Assembly: GCF_020171725.1 (NCBI RefSeq)
Contig: NZ_JAIVAJ010000001.1
Location: 1-64,000, forward strand
Direction: 5' to 3'
Length of the DNA: 64,000 bases
DNA from: Halobacillus litoralis
GTDB taxonomy: Bacteria > Bacillota > Bacilli > Bacillales > Halobacillaceae
The position numbers were made by a program, and so were the translations under genes. A model generated the notes under the pieces. That model was not told the origin of the DNA, ran no database searches, and worked only from the letters and a program-made list of their open reading frames with translations. Shown piece by piece: positions 24,733 through 32,609 of this stretch (position 1 is its first letter; the number at the start of each line of letters is the position of its first letter).

Positions 24733-24761
24733 TTGACAGAAAAATTGAGAACTATTATCAT
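24733..24761 (+). promoter_or_regulatory. Promoter with Fur-like operator before the nitroreductase gene
   Basis: TTGACA (24733-24738), 17-bp spacer, TATCAT (24756-24761). TGAGAACTATTATCA (24746-24760) matches the Bacillus Fur 7-1-7 box TGATAATNATTATCA at 12 of 14 fixed positions and covers the -10. This would give iron repression. Confidence 0.6.
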
Positions 24762-24790
24762 TTATTTAGAAACGAAAAGTAGGTGAGAGT

Positions 24791-25339
24791 ATGGAAAAGG
24801 TTCAATCAGATTTAGCAAAAGTGATTCGTGAGCGCCGCTCCGTAAAAAATGGCTATACAGACAAGGAAGTACCCGCTTCCTTAGTAAAAGAATTATTAGA
24901 GGATGCTCGTTGGGCTCCCACGCATGGCATGCGTGAGCCTTGGCGTTTTATCTTCATCTCTAGTGAAAGAAAATCATCATTTGTAGAGGATTTCGTAAGT
25001 CTTTTCCCTAAGGACCAGCAGGAACAGAAGCGTGAAACCTTCAATAGGCCTGCCGCTTTCCTATTTGCGGTCATGAACGAGGATCCTCGTCAGAAGCAGT
25101 GGGAGGAAAACTTCGCAGCCATAAGCTGTATGCTGCAGAACTTCCAGCTTCTTGCATGGGAAAGAGATCTCGGCGTCTGCTGGAAAACACCTCCTCAAAT
25201 CAATGATCCTAAATTCCGTGAGATGATGGGTGTTCAACCAGGTGAGAAAATAGTCGGGTTCATTCATTTAGGTTACTTTGATCAGGAACCGAAGCAGAAA
25301 ACCCGTAAACCGGTTGATGACATCTTCTCAACCTATTAA
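24791..25339 (+). CDS. Nitroreductase-family FMN oxidoreductase (YfhC-like)
   Basis: A 182-residue nitroreductase-fold protein: the FMN-phosphate-binding RERRSVK near residue 15, ARWAPTHGMREPWRF (40-54), and the C-terminal helical block with GVCWKTPPQINDP. As a homodimer with FMN it would reduce nitro compounds, quinones or flavins with NAD(P)H. I recall yfhC, a similar B. subtilis gene, being listed in the Fur regulon. The Fur-like box over the promoter here agrees with that. An iron-linked reductive role is inference. Confidence 0.85.
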   Translation: MEKVQSDLAKVIRERRSVKNGYTDKEVPASLVKELLEDARWAPTHGMREPWRFIFISSERKSSFVEDFVSLFPKDQQEQKRETFNRPAAFLFAVMNEDPRQKQWEENFAAISCMLQNFQLLAWERDLGVCWKTPPQINDPKFREMMGVQPGEKIVGFIHLGYFDQEPKQKTRKPVDDIFSTY

Positions 25340-25345
25340 CATATG

Positions 25346-25375
25346 AAACCCACTTCTTTAGCGAGGAGTGGGTTT
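25346..25375 (+). terminator. Rho-independent terminator
   Basis: A 9-bp perfect stem (25346-25354 with 25367-25375) with a 12-nt loop; the 3' arm ends in TTT and is T-rich beyond. Confidence 0.7.
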
Positions 25376-25442
25376 ATTTATGAAAGGTTACGCTTCGCTA
25401 TCACAAGGGTATGAAAATACTGAGGAGAAAGGAGACCCATCC

Positions 25443-26366
25443 ATGAACTTTATTGCTCTAGACTTCGAGACGGCTAATTCATCAAGAAGCAGCGTCTGCT
25501 CAATCGGCCTGGTCGAATATGAAGACGGAAAGATGAAACGCGAATATTACCGTCTCGTTAAGCCTAAACAAAGCTATTTTGCCCCTATCAATATAAGCAT
25601 TCACGGAATAAGACCTGAAGATGTAGAAGATTCCTATGAGTTTCATGAACTGTGGGAAGAGGAAATAAAAGAGATCATCGAAGGGAAGCTTGTGATTGCC
25701 CATAACGCCCAGTTCGATATGTCCGTGTTACGCGCTGTACTCGACCAGTACAACCTTCCTTATCCGATGATTGCCTTTAACTGTACGGTAAACATCTCGA
25801 AAAAGACGTGGAGACTGCCTAAATACAACTTGAAAGCCGTTTCCGACCATCTGGGAATCGACTTGAATCACCACCAGGCTCTTGATGATGCCAGGGCTTC
25901 CGCGAGAATCTTTTTAGAAGCCGCTAAAGAAATGAAAGCAGCAACAGCCAAGGAGCTTGTTGAGAAGACGCAGACCTCTAATGGGATGATGTATGAAAAT
26001 AGCTACGAACCAGCTCGAAAGCAGGCACGCCGCCGCAAGAAGCCATCGTCCGTCCCGTATATGGCTGCGACCCAAGCTGACACATCCCATCCCTTTTACG
26101 GATCAAGTTTTGTTTTGACAGGTCGGATGAAGGGCTTGAAGAGAGAGCAGGCGATTGAGAGGATCCAGCAAAAGGGTGGAATTGTCCATACGAACGTAGA
26201 ATCGACGACGAATTTTGTTGTGATGGGGGAAACAACCTATCAAGACTACCTGAACGGAAATAAGACGATTAAAATTGAACAAGCCGAACAATTACTTGCT
26301 CAAGGTCACTCGATTGAGCTGATCGATGAAAAAGGATTTAAAAACCAGCTGAACGAGAAGGGTTAA
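25443..26366 (+). CDS. DnaQ-like 3'-5' exonuclease fused to a BRCT domain
   Basis: A 307-residue two-domain protein. Residues 1-165 form a DEDDh exonuclease: Asp7-x-Glu9 in ALDFETA, HNAQFD (the second acidic site) and HHQALDDA (catalytic His and Asp). A basic linker (ARKQARRRKK) leads to a C-terminal BRCT domain (about 222-305, FVLTGRMKGLKREQAIERI). The pairing suggests DNA end processing where BRCT binds DNA ends or partner proteins. ATG 25443 has AAAGGAGA upstream. It overlaps the convergent gene by 4 nt. The physiological role is not established. Confidence 0.87.
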   Translation: MNFIALDFETANSSRSSVCSIGLVEYEDGKMKREYYRLVKPKQSYFAPINISIHGIRPEDVEDSYEFHELWEEEIKEIIEGKLVIAHNAQFDMSVLRAVLDQYNLPYPMIAFNCTVNISKKTWRLPKYNLKAVSDHLGIDLNHHQALDDARASARIFLEAAKEMKAATAKELVEKTQTSNGMMYENSYEPARKQARRRKKPSSVPYMAATQADTSHPFYGSSFVLTGRMKGLKREQAIERIQQKGGIVHTNVESTTNFVVMGETTYQDYLNGNKTIKIEQAEQLLAQGHSIELIDEKGFKNQLNEKG

Positions 26367-26390
26367 TGTCTCTTCGTCAGCTGGTTTTTT
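26341..26390 (+). terminator. Terminator of the exonuclease gene
   Basis: A 12-bp stem (26341-26352 with 26377-26388) runs into TTTT; the 5' arm lies within the last codons of the gene and the loop holds both convergent stop codons. Confidence 0.75.
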
Positions 26391-26884
26391 CTTTTCAAAA
26401 GGATAGGATGAACGGCTTTCAGCGTAAGGGGAAGTTCGCCGAGGTTGATGCCCGCTCCGTAATAAAAGGACTGCCAGACCACCTTTGTACAATACTGGAT
26501 TTCAGGAGTGCTGCCTAAACCCGTGTTCACTTTGTACAACGCACTTGGAAATTGTTTATATAAAGACTCTGCGTAAAGGGCAGCTTCGTGACCTACTTCA
26601 AGTTCATGAGGAGCATAGACGTCGATCCTTCTCATGAATTTTTCATAGTAATGCTCAAGAGGATCCTTTACAAGACCTGCTGGTACAGAATGGATGACGT
26701 GCTCATCTGTCGTTACGATGCCGACGTGTCCGACGTATTTGGATTCTCTTCTGCCAACTGGAGAAAAAAGAAGGTCTCCCGGCCTGTGTGTCGAATTGAA
26801 TGAAGTAGGTGCATAGGCTTTTTTCGTTGTTATGCGCAACAATACAGCTGTGAATGCTATAAATAGAACGATGATTCTTCTCAA
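26363..26884 (-). CDS. YiiX/YycO-like permuted papain-fold hydrolase, exported
   Basis: A 173-residue protein with an N-terminal hydrophobic export signal (about residues 1-25). The permuted NlpC/P60 order is visible: the catalytic His in KYVGHVGIV precedes the catalytic Cys in IQYCTKVVWQ, with the family opener RPGDLLFSPVG before both. Enzymes of this group cleave amide or ester bonds in peptidoglycan or lipids. It is convergent with, and overlaps by 4 nt, the exonuclease-BRCT gene. The substrate is unknown. Confidence 0.82.
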   Translation of the reverse strand: MRRIIVLFIAFTAVLLRITTKKAYAPTSFNSTHRPGDLLFSPVGRRESKYVGHVGIVTTDEHVIHSVPAGLVKDPLEHYYEKFMRRIDVYAPHELEVGHEAALYAESLYKQFPSALYKVNTGLGSTPEIQYCTKVVWQSFYYGAGINLGELPLTLKAVHPILLKRKNQLTKRH

Positions 26885-26954
26885 GAGAGGATGCCTCCTT
26901 TATTCGTAGTGTACAATTCTTGAAGGTGAAATAGCAAAAAAAGAGGTGTGAAAC

Positions 26955-27797
26955 ATGAGAGATGAGAACGAAATGCTAGAACGAATCCTGACTACTGCCA
27001 AGAACGATGACAGGATTCGTGCCGTATGGCTCAATGGATCAAGAGCGAATCCCCAAGCGAAAAGGGATCGATTTCAAGATTTCGATATCGTTTATATTGT
27101 TCATGAGTTTGAATCGTTCACAAAGGATCACTCATGGGTAGACACATTCGGTGAAAGGCTGATCATGCAACTCCCCGATGAGAATGAAGACGGCAGAACC
27201 GATTCCTTTGCTTATTTGATGCAATTCACGGACGGGAACCGCATCGACCTTACACTTCACATTCCGAATGAACATCCATCCATCGACAGTTTGACGGTGG
27301 TGCTTCTGGATAAAGACGGGGTTTGGGGGAATGTTCCTGCCCCCTCAGAGAAGGATTATTGGGTTCGTAAGCCGAGTGCCAAAGAATTTGCGGCCTGCAG
27401 CAATGAATTTTGGTGGGTAAGTACATACGTGGCCAAAGGGCTGTGCCGAAAGGAAATGCCTTATGCGCGAGAGACGTACGAAGGCCCTGTCCGCCACATG
27501 CTGAAGAGAATGCTCTCCTGGTACGTCGGTGCGGAACACGAATTTGAAGTGAATGTCGGAAGCTTCGGTAAATATTTGGAATCCTACTTACCAGCAGATC
27601 TATGGGCAAAATATGAGCGAACCTACCGTAACGGCACGTATGAGGAAACGTGGGACGGGCTGCTCGGCATGTGTGATTTGTTTTCACTGATAGGAGAAGA
27701 AGTGGCGCGAAAACTCGGGTATGGTAGTCCTGTTGAAAGCAAGGTATGGGATTACCTGCTCGAAATGAGGTACTCTGCTAAATATAAAAATGTATAG
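26955..27797 (+). CDS. Aminoglycoside 6-adenylyltransferase, ANT(6)/AadK-like
   Basis: A 280-residue chromosomal nucleotidyltransferase of the streptomycin 6-adenylyltransferase family. The catalytic motif is LNGSRANPQAKRDRFQDFD, with Gly28-Ser29 and Asp42/Asp44 binding the metal. The C-terminal helical domain (YEGPVRHMLKRMLSWYVG) is also typical. Such genes give low-level streptomycin resistance when expressed. No mobile element flanks it, so it looks like a native gene. AAAAGAGGTG precedes the ATG. Confidence 0.88.
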   Translation: MRDENEMLERILTTAKNDDRIRAVWLNGSRANPQAKRDRFQDFDIVYIVHEFESFTKDHSWVDTFGERLIMQLPDENEDGRTDSFAYLMQFTDGNRIDLTLHIPNEHPSIDSLTVVLLDKDGVWGNVPAPSEKDYWVRKPSAKEFAACSNEFWWVSTYVAKGLCRKEMPYARETYEGPVRHMLKRMLSWYVGAEHEFEVNVGSFGKYLESYLPADLWAKYERTYRNGTYEETWDGLLGMCDLFSLIGEEVARKLGYGSPVESKVWDYLLEMRYSAKYKNV

Positions 27798-27801
27798 ATA
27801 A

Positions 27802-27844
27802 AAAAAACGCTTGGCCTTCGGATTGAGGAGGCCAAGCGTTTTTT
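27802..27844. terminator. Bidirectional terminator between ANT(6) and beta-propeller genes
   Basis: A 16-bp perfect stem (27802-27817 with 27829-27844) with A and T tracts on both sides; it can end both convergent genes. Confidence 0.93.
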
Positions 27845-27850
27845 CATCTA

Positions 27851-29992
27851 TTATCGCATTTGTTCAGGAAGAGGGAATTCTAATTCCTGAATCATTTCCA
27901 TGTTTGAAAGATCAAAGGCTTTCATATTTTGATCCGAAAAGGCGTAAAGGTCATCCCCGACGGAAATCATTCTTTGCAAAGAGTAACGCCAAGGATGTTC
28001 CTGGTTATCATTCATTTGAAACTGTGCTTTCTCCTGAAGGCCGTTCTCATTGTTTACTTCAAATAGGTATCCTCCGCTGAACCATGAGCCGTCCTCTTCA
28101 TTCATCATTTGGATCGGAAGGCCGAAAAGGTCCCTCTCAGGATGCATATAAAGGGCTTTGTGATTGTAATTGAGCTCAGAATGGCCGTAATCGCCGAGTA
28201 CCATTGAATCTTCTTCCACAGGGTTTTCGACATCTTCAATATTAAACAAGGAAACTTTGAGACCCGTAGTACGAACCATCGGGTCACCACCATTAGGGTG
28301 ATCGACCAGTTCTGTCTGTCGTCCAAAACCTAACACTTGATGATCCCCGAGTGGGTGAAGGTAGTTACTGAAACCAGGGATCTTCAATTCCCCGAGTACA
28401 GTAGGATTCTGTGGGTCCTTCAGGTCGATGACGAACAAAGGATCCACTTGTTCGAAGGTGACAAGATAGGCCCGGTCCTCAATAAAGCGTGCACTGTAGA
28501 TCCGTTCACCTTCCGCTAATCCTTCTACAGAACCAAGAGGTTGCAGCGAGAGGTCATACGTGAATAGATGGTTCTTGGAAGAAACTTCGTCGCTCCAGCT
28601 GTCGCCTGTTGTCGTAGCAATGGAGAACACGTCATTCCGCTCATCCATGGAGAATTGATTCAACACACGTCCCGGTACACGTTGCTCATTCTCGAATGAT
28701 ACGGTTCCTTCTTCAAGAGCAAACTGCTGGACATTTGTGAATTCTTCAATCAACTGAATCCGTTGACCTTCTTCTTTGTACGTTCGTTCTGTTGATGTCA
28801 GATATAAGTGGTCTTTTGACACGTACACATCTTCAGAGTGGCCGAGAAAGCTTTCTGCTGTCATTTTTTGATCAAGATCATCTAGTGAAAGGGAAGCGAG
28901 CGTAATAAAACTTCCTCCTGCTTTTTCAGGGAAGTATCGGATTGCCGAATAATCCAAGCGTTCAGGTTCTTCGTGAACAGTCGAATCAAATACAAACGGT
29001 CGGATATCCGGAGTTTTTTCTTCTCTAGGGTTAAAGTAGCTGTATTGATTGGATACGATGTACAACGTGTCATCGATGAGACGCGATGTTTGGTAGTGAC
29101 CGGACAACTGGACCTTCTTGGATAGGGAAGGGTTAGCCGGGCTGCTGATGTCATAAACACGTGCTTCCGTTGTGCCTGCATAGTAGATCGATCTCATCAT
29201 GTCATCTTGTTTATAGGTGGATTCATCAAACATTTCCCCATGACCCAGTACAACAAGCTGATCGCCATTGATGTAAAGCTGACTGGCATGGAATTGGTCT
29301 TCCTTTATGGTCGTCACGAGCGCTGCATCCGGGGCATTGTTACTCGTAATGCCGACATTTCCGTCGCGTACCATAAACGTATAATCTTCGGTCGCTTTTA
29401 TGATATCGGCTTCATCTACACCTTCGACTTGTTGGTTTGTCTCAGAGACCGTATTTCCAGAGCCTGCATCATTACTACTGTTGCTTCCTTCGGTTGAGCC
29501 AGACGCGTCTTCAGCTGCCTCAGGACGTGCAAACTCCAAGTTCCGCTGTCTGCTCTCTTTCAATAGCTCCTGAAGGTGAGAGGCATCTTTTACGGTCGGA
29601 ACGTCTTTCGTCGTATGAAAAGAAAAAATTACCTCATCTTTAAGTGGGACCTCATCCACGCTTCGGATGTCGTTTGATAATTTGATCGTGTACGATTCAT
29701 TGAATAAGTATAAGTTCTCTGGAGGTTCAATGGTGAGCTTTCGTTTATCCTCTGACAATTGAAAGGAAACAGGTATCTGTTCACCCGCTTGATTCACTAC
29801 TGTGACCGAATCTTCCGTAAAGGTTGAGGAATCCATGAACTTTGAGAACGTAATCGTCCAGCTCTTATCGACGGGAACGCCTTGTTTTGATTCCAGGTTT
29901 TCTGCTGCTACGCCTTGCTGGCTGAGGGTGATCGTGAGAATGACAGCCGTAAGGACCATCAGGGCAGCGCATGTTGTGAGCCATTTTTTCAA
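27851..29992 (-). CDS. Secreted beta-propeller protein with N-terminal SbsA/Ig-like domain
   Basis: A 713-residue exported protein. A membrane/signal segment (about 5-30) is followed by an Ig-like Big_5/SbsA domain (to about 125, VPVDKSWTITFSKFMD), a Ser/Gly/Asn-rich linker, and the beta-propeller family PF09826 beginning at EGVDEADIIK. Repeats such as VYDISSPANPSLSKKVQL and VIDLKDPQNPTVLGEL mark propeller blades. The family is secreted or membrane-tethered and has no known function. The TTG at 29992 is preferred: AAGGAAGG abuts the GTG at 30001 but is about 7 nt from the TTG. Confidence 0.85.
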   Translation of the reverse strand: MKKWLTTCAALMVLTAVILTITLSQQGVAAENLESKQGVPVDKSWTITFSKFMDSSTFTEDSVTVVNQAGEQIPVSFQLSEDKRKLTIEPPENLYLFNESYTIKLSNDIRSVDEVPLKDEVIFSFHTTKDVPTVKDASHLQELLKESRQRNLEFARPEAAEDASGSTEGSNSSNDAGSGNTVSETNQQVEGVDEADIIKATEDYTFMVRDGNVGITSNNAPDAALVTTIKEDQFHASQLYINGDQLVVLGHGEMFDESTYKQDDMMRSIYYAGTTEARVYDISSPANPSLSKKVQLSGHYQTSRLIDDTLYIVSNQYSYFNPREEKTPDIRPFVFDSTVHEEPERLDYSAIRYFPEKAGGSFITLASLSLDDLDQKMTAESFLGHSEDVYVSKDHLYLTSTERTYKEEGQRIQLIEEFTNVQQFALEEGTVSFENEQRVPGRVLNQFSMDERNDVFSIATTTGDSWSDEVSSKNHLFTYDLSLQPLGSVEGLAEGERIYSARFIEDRAYLVTFEQVDPLFVIDLKDPQNPTVLGELKIPGFSNYLHPLGDHQVLGFGRQTELVDHPNGGDPMVRTTGLKVSLFNIEDVENPVEEDSMVLGDYGHSELNYNHKALYMHPERDLFGLPIQMMNEEDGSWFSGGYLFEVNNENGLQEKAQFQMNDNQEHPWRYSLQRMISVGDDLYAFSDQNMKAFDLSNMEMIQELEFPLPEQMR

Positions 29993-30095
29993 TGGTAACA
30001 CCTTCCTTTTTTCGTATTTGATGAATTAGACGACCAAGTCGTGGATTTGTTACACGAATATAACAAATTTACGGAAGACTAGTACAAACGTTTAT

Positions 30096-30123
30096 ACAGG
30101 AGGGCTTTTCTTTCCATAAGATA
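30096..30123 (+). promoter_or_regulatory. Sigma-K-type promoter of spoVIF
   Basis: ACA (30096-30098) and CATAAGATA (30115-30123) with 16 bp between match the sigma-K pattern (AC...CATANNNTA). B. subtilis spoVIF is transcribed in the mother cell by sigma-K. Confidence 0.6.
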
Positions 30124-30153
30124 CTCATAGCTTCAAAGAAAAGGAGTGATCTT

Positions 30154-30393
30154 ATGTTTGGAAACCTGGAGAAGAAGACGGGTGTCAAAATGGACGACGT
30201 TATGAAATTGGCTCAATCTCTACAAAACGCGAACTTCCAAGACGAGAAAACGGTCCGCCAAGTCATTCAGAAAGTGTCGAAACTTGCGGGCAAACCGGTA
30301 TCTAAGAAGAAGGAAGATAAACTCGTCAAAGCCATCGTAAGCGGAAATATCCCATCTGATATGTCATCGATCGAAAAAATGCTTAAAAAATAA
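30154..30393 (+). CDS. spoVIF: Stage VI sporulation protein F
   Basis: A 79-residue basic helical protein of the SpoVIF (YjcC) family, with MFGNLEKKTGVKMDDVMKLA at its start and GNIPSDMSSIEKMLKK at its end. In B. subtilis it is made late in the mother cell and is needed for normal coat assembly and spore resistance through GerR. AAAAGGAG precedes the ATG. The upstream sigma-K-like promoter agrees with this. It supports the view that the organism is a spore-former. Confidence 0.9.
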   Translation: MFGNLEKKTGVKMDDVMKLAQSLQNANFQDEKTVRQVIQKVSKLAGKPVSKKKEDKLVKAIVSGNIPSDMSSIEKMLKK

Positions 30394-30397
30394 TGGC

Positions 30398-30426
30398 AAG
30401 AAGGCTCTCACTTAAAGAGCCTTCTT
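30398..30426 (+). terminator. Rho-independent terminator of spoVIF
   Basis: An 11-bp perfect stem (30398-30408 with 30416-30426) with a 7-nt loop; T-rich beyond. Confidence 0.85.
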
Positions 30427-30473
30427 TCATTTTCTTCGATTTTCTTCATTTTACTACCTATGTTGCTAAAAAA

Positions 30474-30502
30474 TAGACGACAGAACGTACGTTCGGTATA
30501 AT
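30474..30502 (+). promoter_or_regulatory. Promoter with LexA (SOS) box in the spacer
   Basis: TAGACG (30474-30479), 17-bp spacer, perfect TATAAT (30497-30502). AGAACGTACGTTCG (30482-30495) fills the spacer and matches the Bacillus LexA box CGAACRNRYGTTYG at all but the first base; the inner GAACGTACGTTC is a perfect palindrome. The same layout precedes parE. Confidence 0.75.
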
Positions 30503-30524
30503 AGAAACAGAAAGAGGGAGGGAG

Positions 30525-31313
30525 TTGGACAAGCTGTCTAGAACAGTGAAACGGACATTAACCAATGAAGAGATTGTACGTATGTATGAGTCAGGAGAGC
30601 GAACCGTTGTCATTGCTGAAAAGGCGAATGTATCGGCAAGGTATATACGGAACATTCTTCAAAGTGAAAACGTAGAGATGCGAAAGAGGGGGAGTTGGAG
30701 ACGGAAGTATGAGGTGAATGAAGATTATTTTAAAACGTGGTCTCGGAATATGGCGTATATTCTAGGTTTTTTCGCTGCTGATGGAACAGTATCCAATCAA
30801 CTTCAATCCATTTCATTCTCACAGAAAGAGAAAGGAATTCTTATTAGAATTAAAGAAGAGCTGGGCTCTGATCACAAGATTATCGAAAACAATGCCGGCG
30901 TTCATTCACTAGTAGTATTCAGCAAAATCATGAAGAGTGATCCCAAAGAAATCCATGGGTTCACCAATAACAAATCCAGGTCGATAAAAATGCCGAAAGT
31001 CCCGAGGGAATATCAGTCAGACTTTTTCAGAGGATACTTTGATGGGGATGGCTGCATTTATGCTGATAAAAGATTTGTAAATATAGTGGGCGGATCACTG
31101 GATTTTCTGCGATCGATTTCTGAAATGCTACAGACCCACGGAATACAATCAGTAATTAAAACCTTCGATAGTTATTACAGAATTTATATTAGCGGTAATG
31201 AGGCAGAGCGATTATTTTACTGGATGTATGATGAAAAAGAATTGTATCTGGAAAGGAAATTTGTTAGGTTTGAGAACGTCATTAAAAAGTTCGAAAAAAA
31301 GAATAAGGGGTAA
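30525..31313 (+). CDS. Free-standing HTH-LAGLIDADG endonuclease-like protein
   Basis: A 262-residue protein. An N-terminal helix-turn-helix of resolvase type (about 13-47, EEIVRMYESGERTVVIAEKA) is joined to a two-motif LAGLIDADG domain: ILGFFAADG (79-87) and FRGYFDGDG (168-176), each with the metal-binding Asp. Two motifs in one chain are typical of a monomeric homing endonuclease or maturase. It is not inside an intron or intein; it has its own promoter, a TTG start with GAGGGAGG upstream, and a terminator. The promoter contains a LexA-type box, so induction by DNA damage is predicted. It could be a nuclease, a domesticated regulator (compare WhiA) or a decaying homing gene. Confidence 0.85.
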   Translation: MDKLSRTVKRTLTNEEIVRMYESGERTVVIAEKANVSARYIRNILQSENVEMRKRGSWRRKYEVNEDYFKTWSRNMAYILGFFAADGTVSNQLQSISFSQKEKGILIRIKEELGSDHKIIENNAGVHSLVVFSKIMKSDPKEIHGFTNNKSRSIKMPKVPREYQSDFFRGYFDGDGCIYADKRFVNIVGGSLDFLRSISEMLQTHGIQSVIKTFDSYYRIYISGNEAERLFYWMYDEKELYLERKFVRFENVIKKFEKKNKG

Positions 31314-31331
31314 TAGCCTTATTCTTTTTTT
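31295..31331 (+). terminator. Terminator of the LAGLIDADG gene
   Basis: A 14-bp stem (31295-31308 with 31317-31330) whose loop contains the stop codon, with a T7 3' end. Confidence 0.88.
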
Positions 31332-31384
31332 AAAATTATCTAGTAGACATAATATTTATTATAGGTAGTTATATCAAAAATTCA

Positions 31385-31431
31385 GTTTCTGTCTCAATAC
31401 CAAAGTATACTACTGATAGTGAGACAGAAAC
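31385..31431. repeat. 12-bp perfect inverted repeat with 23-nt loop
   Basis: GTTTCTGTCTCA (31385-31396) and TGAGACAGAAAC (31420-31431). It lies just past the citA stop codon and could be the citA terminator, although the following minus-strand T run is short. It could also be a relic end of an element. Confidence 0.6.
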
Positions 31432-31439
31432 AAAAATAA

Positions 31440-32500
31440 TTAACTGGACACATACTTTGCGTTTGGTCTAAAAATTACGTTGTCGCTTGATTGTTCCACC
31501 ATATGTGCTGTCCATCCAACCATCCGGCTGCAGCAAAAAATCGGCGTAAATAATTCTGATGGCAAATCGATGGCCTTCATTAATGCTGCTGCGTAAAATT
31601 CTACATTTGCATAAAGACTTCTTCCAGGCTTTATTTCGTTTAAATATTCGACCGTTTCTTTTTCAACTTGAACCGCTTGATCCACCCACGCCGGCCATGG
31701 TGTAATTTGCAGCAGCTGCTCTTTTAAAGCTTCGGCACGTGGATCAGCCGTTTTGTAGACTCGATGACCAAATCCCATGATTTTACTCCAGCCTGCACTT
31801 TACGATCAACAACGTCTTTTACAGATGTCTGCTGTACTTCATCCAGGTATTCGATTACACCGGATGGCGCACCGCCGTGCAACGGCCCTTTTAACGCTCC
31901 GATGGCGGCTGTTGCTGCTGAATGGGCATCACTCATCGTAGAGATGACGACACGAGCCGCAAACGTCGAAGCATTTAAGCCATGCTCCATCGTTGCAACC
32001 ATATAGGCTTCAAGCGCACGAACATGCGCTGGATTGGGTTCTTTGCCGTGAATCATGTAAAGGAAATTCGCAGCATGGTTCAAATCCTCGCGAGGTTGAA
32101 CAACTGACCGCCCCTTTGTCATCCGGTAAGCATTGGCCGCAATCGTCGGCATGCCTCCTGTCAGTTTGATCGCTGTGTCGATCGAAACCGGCCATTCATC
32201 AACAGACTGATCCATAAAAGACATAGCTGAACGCATCATAGTTGGAATCGATTGTTTCTCTGAAAGATCTTTCAAAAGGTTTAGATACGTTGGATCAACA
32301 GATCGCGATTGAACCATTTGTCCAGTTGTGCGTGTTTGATCAACTCCATTCCATATAAAATGCGCCACCTCTTCGAACGAATCCTTCATACAGTCAGATA
32401 ATTCTCTAGTGCGGTATCGAAGCGTCCCCTCTTCCCCGTCTATCTCGCTGATCTTCGTTTCAACAGCCGTGATTCCTTTTAATCCCGGTTGATAATCCAC
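31440..32500 (-). pseudogene. citA: Frameshifted minor citrate synthase CitA
   Basis: The N-terminal part reads from a GTG at 32500 (GGGAGGGG upstream) through GPLHGGAPSGVIEYLDEVQ and then runs out of frame. The C-terminal part continues in another frame with SKIMGFGHRVYKTADPRAEA to a normal end (NVIFRPNAKYVSS). The break lies between about 31780 and 31797, where one base appears to be missing. The C-terminal block KPGRSLYANVEFYAAAL is closest to the B. subtilis minor enzyme CitA rather than CitZ. It is divergent from a likewise frameshifted LysR gene, the citA-citR arrangement. An active citrate synthase is not expected from this locus unless the break is a sequencing error. Confidence 0.85.
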
Positions 32501-32609
32501 TGTAACCCCTCCCTTTCCTCTTACGTTTAGTGTAAAATGAAGAATCAATAAATAAAATATTAAGAAATATATCAATTTAATAAATTATTCTTATGGGAGG
32601 TGCTGATAA

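Noticed and set aside
32501..32575. N-terminal extension of the citrate synthase frame
   Set aside because: It has no ribosome site and is hydrophobic by chance; the GTG at 32500 follows GGGAGGGG at good spacing.
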